From assembly GCA_900544465.1 (NCBI GenBank), contig UQVT01000007.1, positions 1 through 24,814 of the forward strand: a stretch of 24,814 nt of DNA, written 5' to 3'. This stretch comes from an uncultured Collinsella sp. Lineage in GTDB: Bacteria > Actinomycetota > Coriobacteriia > Coriobacteriales > Coriobacteriaceae. Shown one piece after another: positions 16,608 through 24,814 of this stretch; within the stretch, counting starts at the first letter, position 1; every line of letters begins with the position of its first letter. The translations under genes and the position numbers were made by a program. The notes under the pieces were generated by a model that was given only the letters and a program-made list of their open reading frames with translations, had not been told where the DNA came from and made no database searches.

Positions 16608-17514
16608 CGTGGGCTACTCCTTCAAAGAGGCAATCAGCCACTTCTTCCGTAACTGGACTACCTCGCTCGGCGCCGTCATCACGATCTTCCTTTCGCTGTT
16701 TATCATCGGCCTGTTCATCATGGGCTCCGCGATGCTGAACTCCGTGATCGGCATCGTCGAGGATCAGGTTGTCATCAACGCGTTCATTAGCGATGACGCC
16801 GATCAGGCCGATGTTCAGGCTTTTGAGGCCGAGCTTAAGACGTGGAATAACGTCAAGTCCGTGACCTATAAGGACAAGGACGACGCGCTGGCCGAGTATA
16901 CGAGCAAGATGTCGGGCAACGCCGACGCCACCATGAGCGCGCTCGATGGCCAGAACCCGCTGCCGGCTTCCTTCGCTATTGAGATGGACGATCCGTCCAA
17001 GGTCGAGAGCACGGCAAAGAAGCTCAAGAAGGATGCCGATTTCCAGAAGATCGCGGATGACGGCGACGTCAACGCGAGCGTGCTGTACGGCCAGGAGGAA
17101 GTGAGCCGCCTGTTCCAGGTGACCAACTACATCCGCATCGCCGCCGTGGTGCTCGTTGGCCTGCTGACTTTTATCGCGTTCATCTTTATCAACAACACGA
17201 TTCGCCTGTCCATTACGGCGCGTCGTCGTGAGATTGCGATTATGCGTCTGGTCGGCGCCAGCAACGGCTTCATTCGTGGCCCGTTTATCACCGAGGGCGT
17301 ACTGCAGGCCATTTTGGGCTCGCTGCTTTCCATCGGCGTTCTGGAGCTGCTGCGCAATCTGATGATTCCGCGTTTGCAGGAGAGCATCGGCTGGATGTCG
17401 TTTGCCCTGCCGATGCAGTACTACCTGGTGACCTATGCTGCGCTGATTCTGGTCGGCGTGATTATCGGCCTCTTTGGTTCTGCCATCGCCATGCGTCGCT
17501 ACCTGCGCGTGTAG
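16594..17514 (+). CDS. ftsX: Cell-division membrane protein FtsX
   Basis: This 306-aa permease-like partner of FtsE has the family layout. A short cytoplasmic N-terminus is followed by membrane helix 1 (about 22-48), a large extracellular domain (about 50-175) that normally contacts a peptidoglycan hydrolase or its adaptor, and three C-terminal helices near 178-200, 228-252 and 275-298. The conserved cytoplasmic segment RRREIAIMRLVGASNGFIRGPF lies between helices 2 and 3. The start overlaps ftsE by 14 nt with GGAGAGGGGAGG upstream, so translation is coupled. No hydrolase gene follows directly; the transcript appears to end at 17541-17572. Confidence 0.95.
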   Translation: MAPTNVGYSFKEAISHFFRNWTTSLGAVITIFLSLFIIGLFIMGSAMLNSVIGIVEDQVVINAFISDDADQADVQAFEAELKTWNNVKSVTYKDKDDALAEYTSKMSGNADATMSALDGQNPLPASFAIEMDDPSKVESTAKKLKKDADFQKIADDGDVNASVLYGQEEVSRLFQVTNYIRIAAVVLVGLLTFIAFIFINNTIRLSITARRREIAIMRLVGASNGFIRGPFITEGVLQAILGSLLSIGVLELLRNLMIPRLQESIGWMSFALPMQYYLVTYAALILVGVIIGLFGSAIAMRRYLRV

Positions 17515-17540
17515 GCATGCCTGGAATTCATCCCTTCCAA

Positions 17541-17572
17541 CGGGTCGTCTCTTATGGGGCGGCCCGTTTTTT
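17541..17572 (+). terminator. Terminator of the ftsEX transcript
   Basis: CGGGTCG (17541-17547) pairs with CGGCCCG (17560-17566) with one wobble and is followed by TTTTTT (17567-17572). Just downstream, TAGGGGACGG (17579-17588) contains a GGGGAC core, but no paired arms are evident. Confidence 0.7.
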
Positions 17573-17649
17573 GATCCCTAGGGGACGGCAGGAAAGCGAA
17601 TCATTTGGGTAGACTCTTTGGAGTTCGCAATCGATAGTTAGGAGGCGCC

Positions 17650-19785
17650 ATGGGGCGCAATAACAAGCATAAGCGTGGAGCTCGCAATAAGCGCGGGCCG
17701 GTGCGCAGCGAACGCCGTCCGAGCCTGACCGGGCGCGTGCAGCTCCATGAGCACAGTGCCTATGTCATAACCGAGAATGGCGACTACAAGGTCATGGGTC
17801 GCGGCAAGCGTGAGATCATGGACGGCGATACCGTTGCCGTGAGCATTAAGAATAGCCCGCATGGCGAGCGTCGCGCCGTGATCGAGGGCGTAGTTGAGCG
17901 CGCAGCCATAAGCGTGGTGGGTACGTACCAGACCGCCGGTCCGCTCGGTGTGATCGAGCCGCTCGATTCGCGCTTGAAGGCCGACTTCTTCATTTTGCCC
18001 GAGGATACCTCGGCGGATCGTCTGGGTGTCCACCCGGGTGATGCTGTTGTCGCGCGCATTTTGACCTACCCGACGCGCCTGGAATCGGGTACCGTGACGA
18101 TCGAGCGCCGCATTGGCGGAGATGACGCGCCCGATTTGGGCGTTCAATATGTGATGGCGCGTTACGGCTATACCGATAGCTATCCCGAGGCCGCGCTAGA
18201 CGAGGCCGAGGGGCTTTCGCTCGATGTGTCCGCGGCGCTTAAGGACCCGCTCCGCCGCGATCTGCGCGACCGCTTTGTCATCACGATCGACCCGGTCGAC
18301 GCGCGCGACTTTGACGATGCCATTTCGTTGGAGCGCACGCCCGAGGGTGGCTACAAGCTGGGTGTGCATATCGCCGACGTTTCACACTATGTGGCTTGGG
18401 ACGGGCATATCGATCTTGAGGCTCGCCATCGTACGACATCGGTGTATCTGGCCGATCGTGTGCTTCCCATGCTGCCCGAACGCCTGTCCTGTGACCTGTG
18501 CTCGCTTCGCCCTGACGAGGACCGTCTTGCGTTTACCGTCGACATTGAGCTCGACGCGCAGGGTCGCGTGCGGCATTACGATCCGTACCCCAGCGTGATT
18601 CGCTCGCGTGTGCGTATGGACTATGACGGCGCCGAGGCGCTGCTGGTGCGTGCCGGCGCGGTTGAGTATTCGGTGCTGGAGGGTGCGGCCGAGGATGTTG
18701 CGGCTGCCGAGACCTCGCGCGAGGAAGCGCTTGAGCGCGGTCTTGCGTGCGAGGAGGTCGCCCGCGGCTACAACGTCGACCTCTGCGATTTCCTTGTCGC
18801 CGCCAACGAACTCGCCGAACTTCGCCGTCGTATCCGTCGCGCCCGCGGCTCGGTCGATTTTGACACGGCCGAGATTCGCGCTCTATTGGATGAGGACGGA
18901 GTGCCCGTGCAGATTGTGGCGCGTGAGCGTTCGTGTGCCACGTCGCTTATCGAGGAAGCCATGCTGCTCGCCAACGAGTGCGTTGCAGAGTGGCTGGCAG
19001 ACCGTGATATCGAGGCCTGCTATCGCGTGCATGAGGATCCGAGCCCCGATAGCCTGCACGGTGCCGCCGTTGCGCTGGCGCAGCTAGGCATCATCGACGA
19101 TCGCCGTGCTGCCGGTATTGCCCTGGGGAGCCCCGATGAGCTGCAGGCTGCAGTTGATGCTGCCGCCGGTACGGCCAACGCACCGCTCGTCAACACGCTG
19201 CTTCTGCGCAGCATGCAGCGCGCGCTGTACAAGCCGCGCAACGAGGGCCACTTTGCGCTCGCCGCGCCGTGCTACTGTCACTTTACGAGTCCCATCCGTC
19301 GCTACCCCGATCTGGTGGTGCACCGCGTGCTCAAACTGCAGTTGGCCTATGAGCAGCTCGGCGGCAAGGACGCCTTGGTCCGTACGCCGCGGCTGATCGG
19401 CAAGGGGCGCGAGTCGCTGCCGCGCATTCTGCCGCAGATCTGCCGCGCATGCAGCGATGCCGAGCGCGCGGCAGATGCCGCCAGCCATGCGACGCAAAAG
19501 ATCAAGATTGCCCAGTACTATGAGGACCGTCTGGGCGAGCGCTATGCCGGAACCGTCTCGTGGGTTAGCAGCATGGGCTTTTTTGTGCGCTTGGACCTAA
19601 CGCAGGTCGAAGGCTTGGTTTCGATCAAGAGTCTGGGCAACGAGTGGTTCGAGTTCGACGAGGACGCGCTCACGCTCACAGGTGCCGACACGGGCACCCG
19701 TTACGAGCTGGGGCAGCGCGTGATTATCGAGGTCTCGCGCGTCAATACCACGCGTGGGCACTTGGACTTTAAGCTTATCCATTAG
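17650..19785 (+). CDS. rnr: RNase R-type 3'-5' exoribonuclease
   Basis: This 711-aa protein of the RNase II/R (RNB) family degrades structured RNA from the 3' end. A very basic N-terminus (MGRNNKHKRGARNKRGPVRS) precedes a cold-shock/OB-type region. The RNB catalytic domain has DPVDARDFDDA near 214-224, whose aspartates bind magnesium. DRVLPMLPERLSCDLCSL and HFTSPIRRYPDLVVHR are further RNB signatures. An S1 RNA-binding domain, RYAGTVSWVSSMGFFVRL, closes the protein. RNase R is favoured over RNase II by the basic N-terminal tail and context. The start is supported by AGGAGG (17641-17646). The often-linked smpB and tmRNA genes do not follow. TAGACT (17610-17615) is a possible -10. Confidence 0.93.
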   Translation: MGRNNKHKRGARNKRGPVRSERRPSLTGRVQLHEHSAYVITENGDYKVMGRGKREIMDGDTVAVSIKNSPHGERRAVIEGVVERAAISVVGTYQTAGPLGVIEPLDSRLKADFFILPEDTSADRLGVHPGDAVVARILTYPTRLESGTVTIERRIGGDDAPDLGVQYVMARYGYTDSYPEAALDEAEGLSLDVSAALKDPLRRDLRDRFVITIDPVDARDFDDAISLERTPEGGYKLGVHIADVSHYVAWDGHIDLEARHRTTSVYLADRVLPMLPERLSCDLCSLRPDEDRLAFTVDIELDAQGRVRHYDPYPSVIRSRVRMDYDGAEALLVRAGAVEYSVLEGAAEDVAAAETSREEALERGLACEEVARGYNVDLCDFLVAANELAELRRRIRRARGSVDFDTAEIRALLDEDGVPVQIVARERSCATSLIEEAMLLANECVAEWLADRDIEACYRVHEDPSPDSLHGAAVALAQLGIIDDRRAAGIALGSPDELQAAVDAAAGTANAPLVNTLLLRSMQRALYKPRNEGHFALAAPCYCHFTSPIRRYPDLVVHRVLKLQLAYEQLGGKDALVRTPRLIGKGRESLPRILPQICRACSDAERAADAASHATQKIKIAQYYEDRLGERYAGTVSWVSSMGFFVRLDLTQVEGLVSIKSLGNEWFEFDEDALTLTGADTGTRYELGQRVIIEVSRVNTTRGHLDFKLIH

Positions 19786-19814
19786 CCAAATCCCGACTCA
19801 TGGTGGGGGAGCGG

Positions 19815-19838
19815 AGGGCGGCCTTTCGGGACCGCCCT
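19815..19838 (+). terminator. Possible terminator after rnr
   Basis: AGGGCGG (19815-19821) pairs with CCGCCCT (19832-19838), with CC/GG pairs extending inward. The T-run is poor (TTCGCATTT), so termination strength is uncertain. Confidence 0.45.
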
Positions 19839-19883
19839 TCGCATTTGAATCGTGGCTACCTTGCCGTCTGCTCGGCCGCCCGC

Positions 19884-19940
19884 TTACCTGCTATTTGAGA
19901 GGTAAAACCTACCAAAATAAACCTGTCCCTTTTGGCAGGT
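19884..19940 (+). repeat. Hairpin repeat with AACCTGTCCC core upstream of the recombinase
   Basis: ACCTACCAAAA (19907-19917) and TTTTGGCAGGT (19930-19940) pair except at one A-C position and enclose TAAACCTGTCCC. This is a near-copy of 6842-6876 in the same orientation, with one loop base missing and one arm substitution. A separate TTACCT/AGGTAA stem (19884-19905) adjoins it. It ends 21 nt before the recombinase start codon. Confidence 0.7.
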
Positions 19941-19961
19941 TTACAAGAAAGCGGGGATGAG

Positions 19962-20567
19962 ATGGCGACGGTGTACGGTTATGCGCGGGTGAGTTCGCGC
20001 GATCAGAATCTTAATCGGCAGCTGGATGCGCTGGGCGCCTATGGCGTGGGCTCGGCGAATATTTATGCCGACCATGCGAGCGGCAAGGACTTCGATCGAC
20101 CGCGTTATCGCGAGCTGCTGCACGTCCTGGGAGACGGGGACGTGCTGGTGGTGCTTTCTATCGACCGACTTGGCCGTAATTACTCCGAGATTCTTGAGGA
20201 ATGGCGACGCATTACCAAGGTGCTCGGGGTTGCCATTGTGGTGTTGGATATGCCATTGCTTGACACGCGCGCCAGGGCCAGCGGCGCGCCGGATGTGACT
20301 AACACCCTGATTGCTGATATTGTGCTGCAGCTGCTGAGCTACGTGGCGCAGGTGGAGCGCGAGAATATCCATCGGCGCCAGGCGGAGGGGATTGCAGCGG
20401 CGCGGGCGCGAGGGGTCCGTTTCGGTCGACCTCGCAAGCCATGCCCTCCTCAGTTTGAGCTGGTGCGCGATAGCTATGAGGCGGGCGATATTACCCGCAG
20501 CCAGGCAGCAAAGTGCCTGGGCGTGTGCGTGGGGACGTTCGATCGCTGGATGCGCGAGGCGGGGTAG
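19962..20567 (+). CDS. Serine recombinase of the resolvase/invertase family
   Basis: This 201-aa small serine recombinase cuts and rejoins DNA through a 5'-phosphoserine intermediate. The N-terminal catalytic domain starts YGYARVSSRDQN, with Ser11 as the expected nucleophile and Arg9 beside it. SIDRLGRNYSEI holds the conserved active-site arginines. The long E-helix region (QLLSYVAQVERENIHRRQAEGIAAA) and the linker RFGRPRK lead to a C-terminal helix-turn-helix, about 165-200 (DITRSQAAKCLGVCVGTFDRW). The layout fits resolvases and Hin-type invertases and excludes IS607 transposases, whose HTH is N-terminal. ATG 19962 is chosen over an upstream TTG because homology starts there. No paired recombination sites, toxin genes or transposon partner were found, so its target is unknown. 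Confidence 0.9.
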   Translation: MATVYGYARVSSRDQNLNRQLDALGAYGVGSANIYADHASGKDFDRPRYRELLHVLGDGDVLVVLSIDRLGRNYSEILEEWRRITKVLGVAIVVLDMPLLDTRARASGAPDVTNTLIADIVLQLLSYVAQVERENIHRRQAEGIAAARARGVRFGRPRKPCPPQFELVRDSYEAGDITRSQAAKCLGVCVGTFDRWMREAG

Positions 20568-20671
20568 GGGTTTGCGTCGCTTTGTCGCTTCCTGTTGCGA
20601 TTCAAATTTTGATACGGTGACGATGCCATTTGGGGCTACACTCGCTGATATTCAAAAAAGGAGGTTGGCCC

Positions 20672-21253
20672 TTGGCGCGCGTAAAACAAATAATCGGATG
20701 GACCGCGATCGTTCTGTTCGCTGCAACGCTGGCGGGCATCTGGGTGCTGACGGAGCAAAATGCGGTGGAGACGTCGTTGCTGAGCGAGTCCACCGCGCGT
20801 GTGGTGGAGGGCCAGGCTACGGGCGTTCAGGCTGTCGATGCCACGGGTGAAGCCCAGACGGAGAATGGAATGACCGGGGGCACCGATTCGGCTGCCTCGA
20901 ATGTCCGGTCTGGCCGACTTGCTTCCATTCGCATGTGGGTGGGCACGAACGTCCGTCGCGTTGCCCATACCGTAGAGTTTTTCTTCGTCGGATTGTTCGC
21001 CTCCGTGGTCGTGGTTTGCCTTTCCAGGCGTCCGTGGAGCGTATGCTCCCGTTGCGTGCCCGTATTGCTCTTTTGCGCCGCCTGCTCCGTTGGCGATCAG
21101 GTGCATAAGATCTTTGTTCCCGGCAGGCATTTCGACGTTATCGATTTAGGATTCGATGCTGCGGGCTATGTCACCGCCATGCTGTTGGTATTGCTTGCGG
21201 CGGCGTTGGTGCGCCATGCGACTCGGCCGATCGGCGCCCATGCGAGGCGCTAG
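20672..21253 (+). CDS. VanZ-like family membrane protein
   Basis: This 193-aa protein has an N-terminal membrane helix (about 6-25), a polar 60-residue loop, then three helices. VanZ-family signatures appear as RVAHTVEFFFVGLF and GDQVHKIFVPGRHFDVIDLGFDAAGY, the latter corresponding to the D-x-x-H-Q-x-F-x-P-G-R region of the family. VanZ confers low-level teicoplanin resistance, but most family members are uncharacterised and resistance should not be assumed. The start is taken as TTG 20672 because GGAGG (20660-20664) lies 7 nt upstream; the frame continues upstream without a better signal. It is separate from the recombinase (104-nt gap). Confidence 0.8.
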   Translation: MARVKQIIGWTAIVLFAATLAGIWVLTEQNAVETSLLSESTARVVEGQATGVQAVDATGEAQTENGMTGGTDSAASNVRSGRLASIRMWVGTNVRRVAHTVEFFFVGLFASVVVVCLSRRPWSVCSRCVPVLLFCAACSVGDQVHKIFVPGRHFDVIDLGFDAAGYVTAMLLVLLAAALVRHATRPIGAHARR

Positions 21254-21334
21254 CCGGTAACAAACCCGTTTCTGATAATGCAACCTCGTTGAATTATTTT
21301 GTGTCGCGCGTATTTCCGAGCGGTCGGATTTGAG

Positions 21335-21361
21335 GGGCGAGCGGTAGAACGCTCGCCCTTT
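21335..21361 (+). terminator. Terminator after the VanZ-like gene
   Basis: GGGCGAGCG (21335-21343) pairs perfectly with CGCTCGCCC (21350-21358) around a 6-nt loop and is followed by TTT. It lies between the VanZ-like gene and the murR-like gene. Confidence 0.65.
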
Positions 21362-21457
21362 GTGCGCCACGATGCGGCACAATGTACCGCAAAAGCTGTT
21401 TGTATCCGGCACGAATCGTTCGTTGGTCTTTAATTCTTCTCAACGGAGGTGTTTGAG

Positions 21458-22309
21458 ATGGCAAACGGATTGCTTTTGCGGCTTCGCGAGCGTGAGCTCA
21501 GCGCGAGCCCGGCGGAACGCAATGTCATCGCATATGTAAGCGCTCATCCGCACGAGGTGGTCGGGCTGTCCGTCCGCGGTCTTGCCGATGTCACGTTCTC
21601 CTCGCCCTCGAGCATTTTGCGCTTTTGCAAGCGTTTGGGTTTTGCGGGCTACAAGGAGTTCCAGCGCGAACTGATTGCCGAGCTGGCGCTCTTAGGCGAC
21701 AAGAAAGACGTAGCCCTCGAGGACATCTCCATGGATGACAGCGTCGAACGTATCGTGGGGAAGGTGATGAAAAGCAACGTGCGCACGATCGAGGCGACGG
21801 CGCGAACGCTCGATTACACCGTCTTGGAGCGATGCGCGGTCCGTCTTAAGCGGGCACGCGCGGTCAATCTGTTCGGTATTGGTGCCTCTCGTTTGGTCGC
21901 ACACGATCTGGCGCAAAAGCTCATGCGTGTCGACAAAGAGTGCCATCTGTACGACGACTGGCATGATCAGCTCTTGTGTGCCAAGAACATGCATGAGGGC
22001 GATATGGCAATCGCCTTTAGCTACTCGGGCTTGACGCAAGAGGTGCTGGACTGCACCGCCGAGGCTCAACGTCACAACTGTCCCGTCGTGGCCGTTACCA
22101 AAGTAGATGGATCATCCAAGCTTGCCACCATGGCCGATGCCGTGCTCGGCGTCGCCGCGAGTGAACCCTTGGTCCGCAGCGGTGCCATGGCTTCGCGTAT
22201 GGCCCAGCTTATGGTTGTCGATGCCCTGTACGCTGCTTGCGTTGCCAGCGACTACGAACGGGCGACGCATGTCATTAAGCAAAACTACATCGAGAAACAG
22301 GAAAGATGA
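21458..22309 (+). CDS. murR: MurR/RpiR family transcriptional regulator
   Basis: This 283-aa regulator has an N-terminal RpiR-type helix-turn-helix, about residues 19-72 (LSVRGLADVTFSSPSSILRFCKRLGFAGYKEF). A SIS sugar-phosphate-binding domain follows, about 125-265, with VNLFGIGASRLVAHDLAQKL and AIAFSYSGLTQEVL. Being first in a murQ-murP operon, it most likely senses N-acetylmuramic acid 6-phosphate. In E. coli the repressor MurR is divergently transcribed; here it is co-directional and 10 nt from murQ, so it would regulate its own operon. Whether it represses or activates cannot be told. ATG 21458 is preferred over GTG 21449 because GGAGG (21445-21449) is ideally spaced from it. The gene symbol rests on context. 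Confidence 0.85.
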   Translation: MANGLLLRLRERELSASPAERNVIAYVSAHPHEVVGLSVRGLADVTFSSPSSILRFCKRLGFAGYKEFQRELIAELALLGDKKDVALEDISMDDSVERIVGKVMKSNVRTIEATARTLDYTVLERCAVRLKRARAVNLFGIGASRLVAHDLAQKLMRVDKECHLYDDWHDQLLCAKNMHEGDMAIAFSYSGLTQEVLDCTAEAQRHNCPVVAVTKVDGSSKLATMADAVLGVAASEPLVRSGAMASRMAQLMVVDALYAACVASDYERATHVIKQNYIEKQER

Positions 22310-22319
22310 GGTGAATGAA

Positions 22320-23243
<924 letters not shown>

Positions 23244-23300
23244 GTGCGCGGCGTGAGCTGATATGACATCCAGACGAGATACCCAATACAAGGAGGAGTT

Positions 23301-24731
23301 ATGACGAACAAAGAGCTGGCTCAAAAGCTGCTGGATCTTTTGGGCGGTAAAGACAACGTGCTAGCAAACGCGGCGTGCATAACGCGCCTGCGCGTGACCG
23401 TCAAAGACGCGGGCAACGTCGACACGGAGGGCATTAAGGCACTCGACGGCGTGATGGGCCTGGTCGAGGACGACACGATGCAGATCGTGCTGGGTCCGGG
23501 CAAGGTGAATAAGGTGCTCGAGGAGTTCTCCAAGCTCACCGGCCTTGCGAAAGGCGTTGCCGACGAGAGCGTGGTTGACGCTGCGGCCACGAACAAGGCC
23601 GCGCAGAAGGCCAAGTACGAGTCCAAGCCGGTTCAGGCCTTCCTCAAGAAGATTTCCAATGTCTTCGTCGCCCTGCTTCCCGGCATCATTGCGGCTGGCC
23701 TCATCAACGGTATCTGCAACGTCATTAACGTCTCGACGGCAGGCGCGCTTGCAGGCGAGTGGTGGTACCAGGGCATTCGTTCCATGGGCTGGGCCCTGTT
23801 TGCCTATCTGCCCATCTTGGTGGGCTATAACGCGGCACGTGAGTTTGGTGGCTCCGCTGCGTTGGGCGGCATCGCCGGCATGATGTGTATCGCCAACAGT
23901 GCCATGCCCCTGCTTGCGCCTGGCGCGGCTGATCCTGCCACTGCCATTCTGCTGCCGCTCACCAGTGCGCAGTACAACCCCGCAGCGGGCGGCATGATCG
24001 CGGCTCTCATCGCTGGCGCATTTTTTGCCTGGATGGAGCGTCAGATTCGCAAGGTTATGCCCAACGCACTCGACACGTTTTTGTCCCCGCTGCTGGTGCT
24101 CATCATCGGCGCCTTTGCTCTGATGCTCGTCATCCAGCCGGTTGGCGCATGGCTGACGACTGCCATCTTTAGCGTTTTGACCTTTATCTTCGAGAAGCTG
24201 GGCGTCCTGGGCGGCTATATCCTGTCGGCAGGCTTCTTGCCGCTGGTGTCCGTCGGCCTGCATCAGGCGCTCACGCCGATCCACGCTATGCTCAACGATC
24301 CCGACGGAGCTACCAAGGGCATCAATTACCTGCTTCCCATCCTTATGATGGCTGGCGGCGGCCAGGTCGGTGCCGGTTTGGCGCTGTACTTTAAGACCAA
24401 GAACGCCAAGCTCAAGAAGTATGTCGCAGAGTCCATTCCCGTTGGAATCCTGGGTGTGGGCGAGCCTCTGATGTATGCTGTTACGCTGCCGCTCGTTCGT
24501 CCGTTTGTGACGGCCTGCCTGGGTGCCGGATTTGGCGGCGCACTCGCGGCGCTGCTTCACATCGGCACGGTTTCTCAGGGCGTTTCCGGTCTGTTTGGCC
24601 TGCTGATCGTCGTTCCTGGTCAGCAGCTCGGCTATGTTGCCGCTATGCTGCTTGCCTATGCCGCCGGCTTTGTCCTGACGTGGTTCTTTGGCGTCGACGA
24701 GCAGAAGATCAACGAGTTCTTTGGCGAGTAG
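23301..24731 (+). CDS. murP: PTS transporter subunit EIIBC, MurNAc type
   Basis: This 476-aa phosphotransferase-system permease imports and phosphorylates a sugar. Residues 1-80 are a glucose-family EIIB domain with the phosphorylated Cys26 in NAACITRLRVTV. From about residue 105 an EIIC domain of roughly ten hydrophobic helices follows, with GVGEPLMYAV at the position of the substrate-binding GITEP-like motif. The order EIIB-EIIC, the length and the adjacent murQ match MurP, which takes up N-acetylmuramic acid as its 6-phosphate. No EIIA domain is present, so a separate glucose-type EIIA must act in trans. The sugar is inferred from context; a related amino-sugar or beta-glucoside is possible. 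AAGGAGGAG precedes the start. Confidence 0.9.
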   Translation: MTNKELAQKLLDLLGGKDNVLANAACITRLRVTVKDAGNVDTEGIKALDGVMGLVEDDTMQIVLGPGKVNKVLEEFSKLTGLAKGVADESVVDAAATNKAAQKAKYESKPVQAFLKKISNVFVALLPGIIAAGLINGICNVINVSTAGALAGEWWYQGIRSMGWALFAYLPILVGYNAAREFGGSAALGGIAGMMCIANSAMPLLAPGAADPATAILLPLTSAQYNPAAGGMIAALIAGAFFAWMERQIRKVMPNALDTFLSPLLVLIIGAFALMLVIQPVGAWLTTAIFSVLTFIFEKLGVLGGYILSAGFLPLVSVGLHQALTPIHAMLNDPDGATKGINYLLPILMMAGGGQVGAGLALYFKTKNAKLKKYVAESIPVGILGVGEPLMYAVTLPLVRPFVTACLGAGFGGALAALLHIGTVSQGVSGLFGLLIVVPGQQLGYVAAMLLAYAAGFVLTWFFGVDEQKINEFFGE

Positions 24732-24739
24732 TTTGATAT

Positions 24740-24766
24740 CGCGAGCCGTGTTGCTCGGGGCTCGCG
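24740..24766 (+). terminator. Hairpin after murP
   Basis: CGCGAGCC (24740-24747) pairs perfectly with GGCTCGCG (24759-24766) around an 11-nt loop, 9 nt after the murP stop. There is no T-run, so it may be a weak terminator or a processing or stability hairpin. Nothing further is seen before the window ends. Confidence 0.45.
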
Positions 24767-24814
24767 GTGCGCGGCAGATTTCTTGATGCTATGGTTGTGC
24801 CGGCGGGGCTAACT

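Noticed and set aside
20531..20540. GGGGACGTTC, the repeat core, inside the recombinase gene
   Set aside because: It encodes GTF in the conserved helix-turn-helix (VGTFDRW) and has no paired arms or second unit 27 nt away, so it is most likely coincidence.
20672..21253. Glycopeptide resistance gene (vanZ)
   Set aside because: Only VanZ-family similarity is visible; no other van genes are present, and most family members are not linked to resistance.

Overview
The window reads as chromosomal DNA from a high-GC Gram-positive gut bacterium of the class Coriobacteriia, most like Collinsella. This is inferred from the GC-rich codon use, actinobacterial-type RF2 with no programmed frameshift, split transketolase, an alanine-rich tail on L31, and gene content. 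No database search was run. Most of the window is housekeeping sequence: no phage, CRISPR array, complete insertion sequence, rRNA or tRNA was seen.

Layout. (1) 1-4077: adenine deaminase (+), then two convergent Cof-type HAD phosphatases. (2) 4165-5948: citrate synthase and a small ACT-domain protein on the minus strand. (3) 6161-10962: rpmE with its own promoter and a structured leader, then secA and prfB overlapping by one base. (4) 11128-14000: a YitT-family membrane protein, then transketolase as separate N and C subunits. (5) 14001-15386: an accessory island with palindromic repeats, a zinc-ribbon membrane protein of unknown function (-), a short coding remnant and a 123-bp near-perfect palindrome. 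(6) 15387-19785: ftsE (with a long Pro/Ala/Gln-rich N-terminal extension), ftsX and an RNase R-type exoribonuclease. (7) 19962-21253: a lone serine recombinase and a VanZ-like membrane protein. (8) 21458-24731: a MurNAc recycling operon, murR-like regulator, murQ and murP.

The most unusual signal is a family of short intergenic elements. They share a GGGGAC / GTCCC(C) core (GGGGACGTTC, GGGACACTC, AACCTGTCCC, GGGACTG), but their flanking arms differ from locus to locus and pair, or repeat, only within a locus. Three loci hold tandem pairs with exactly the same 27-nt spacing. Others are hairpins with the core in the loop or stem. Nearly all sit at gene 3' ends and some supply the stop codon. 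No transposase for them is encoded here. Other points worth attention are an RF2 with SPT in place of the SPF stop-codon recognition tripeptide, hairpins followed by T-runs just upstream of the ribosome-binding sites of four genes, a probable L31 autoregulatory leader, and the FtsE extension.
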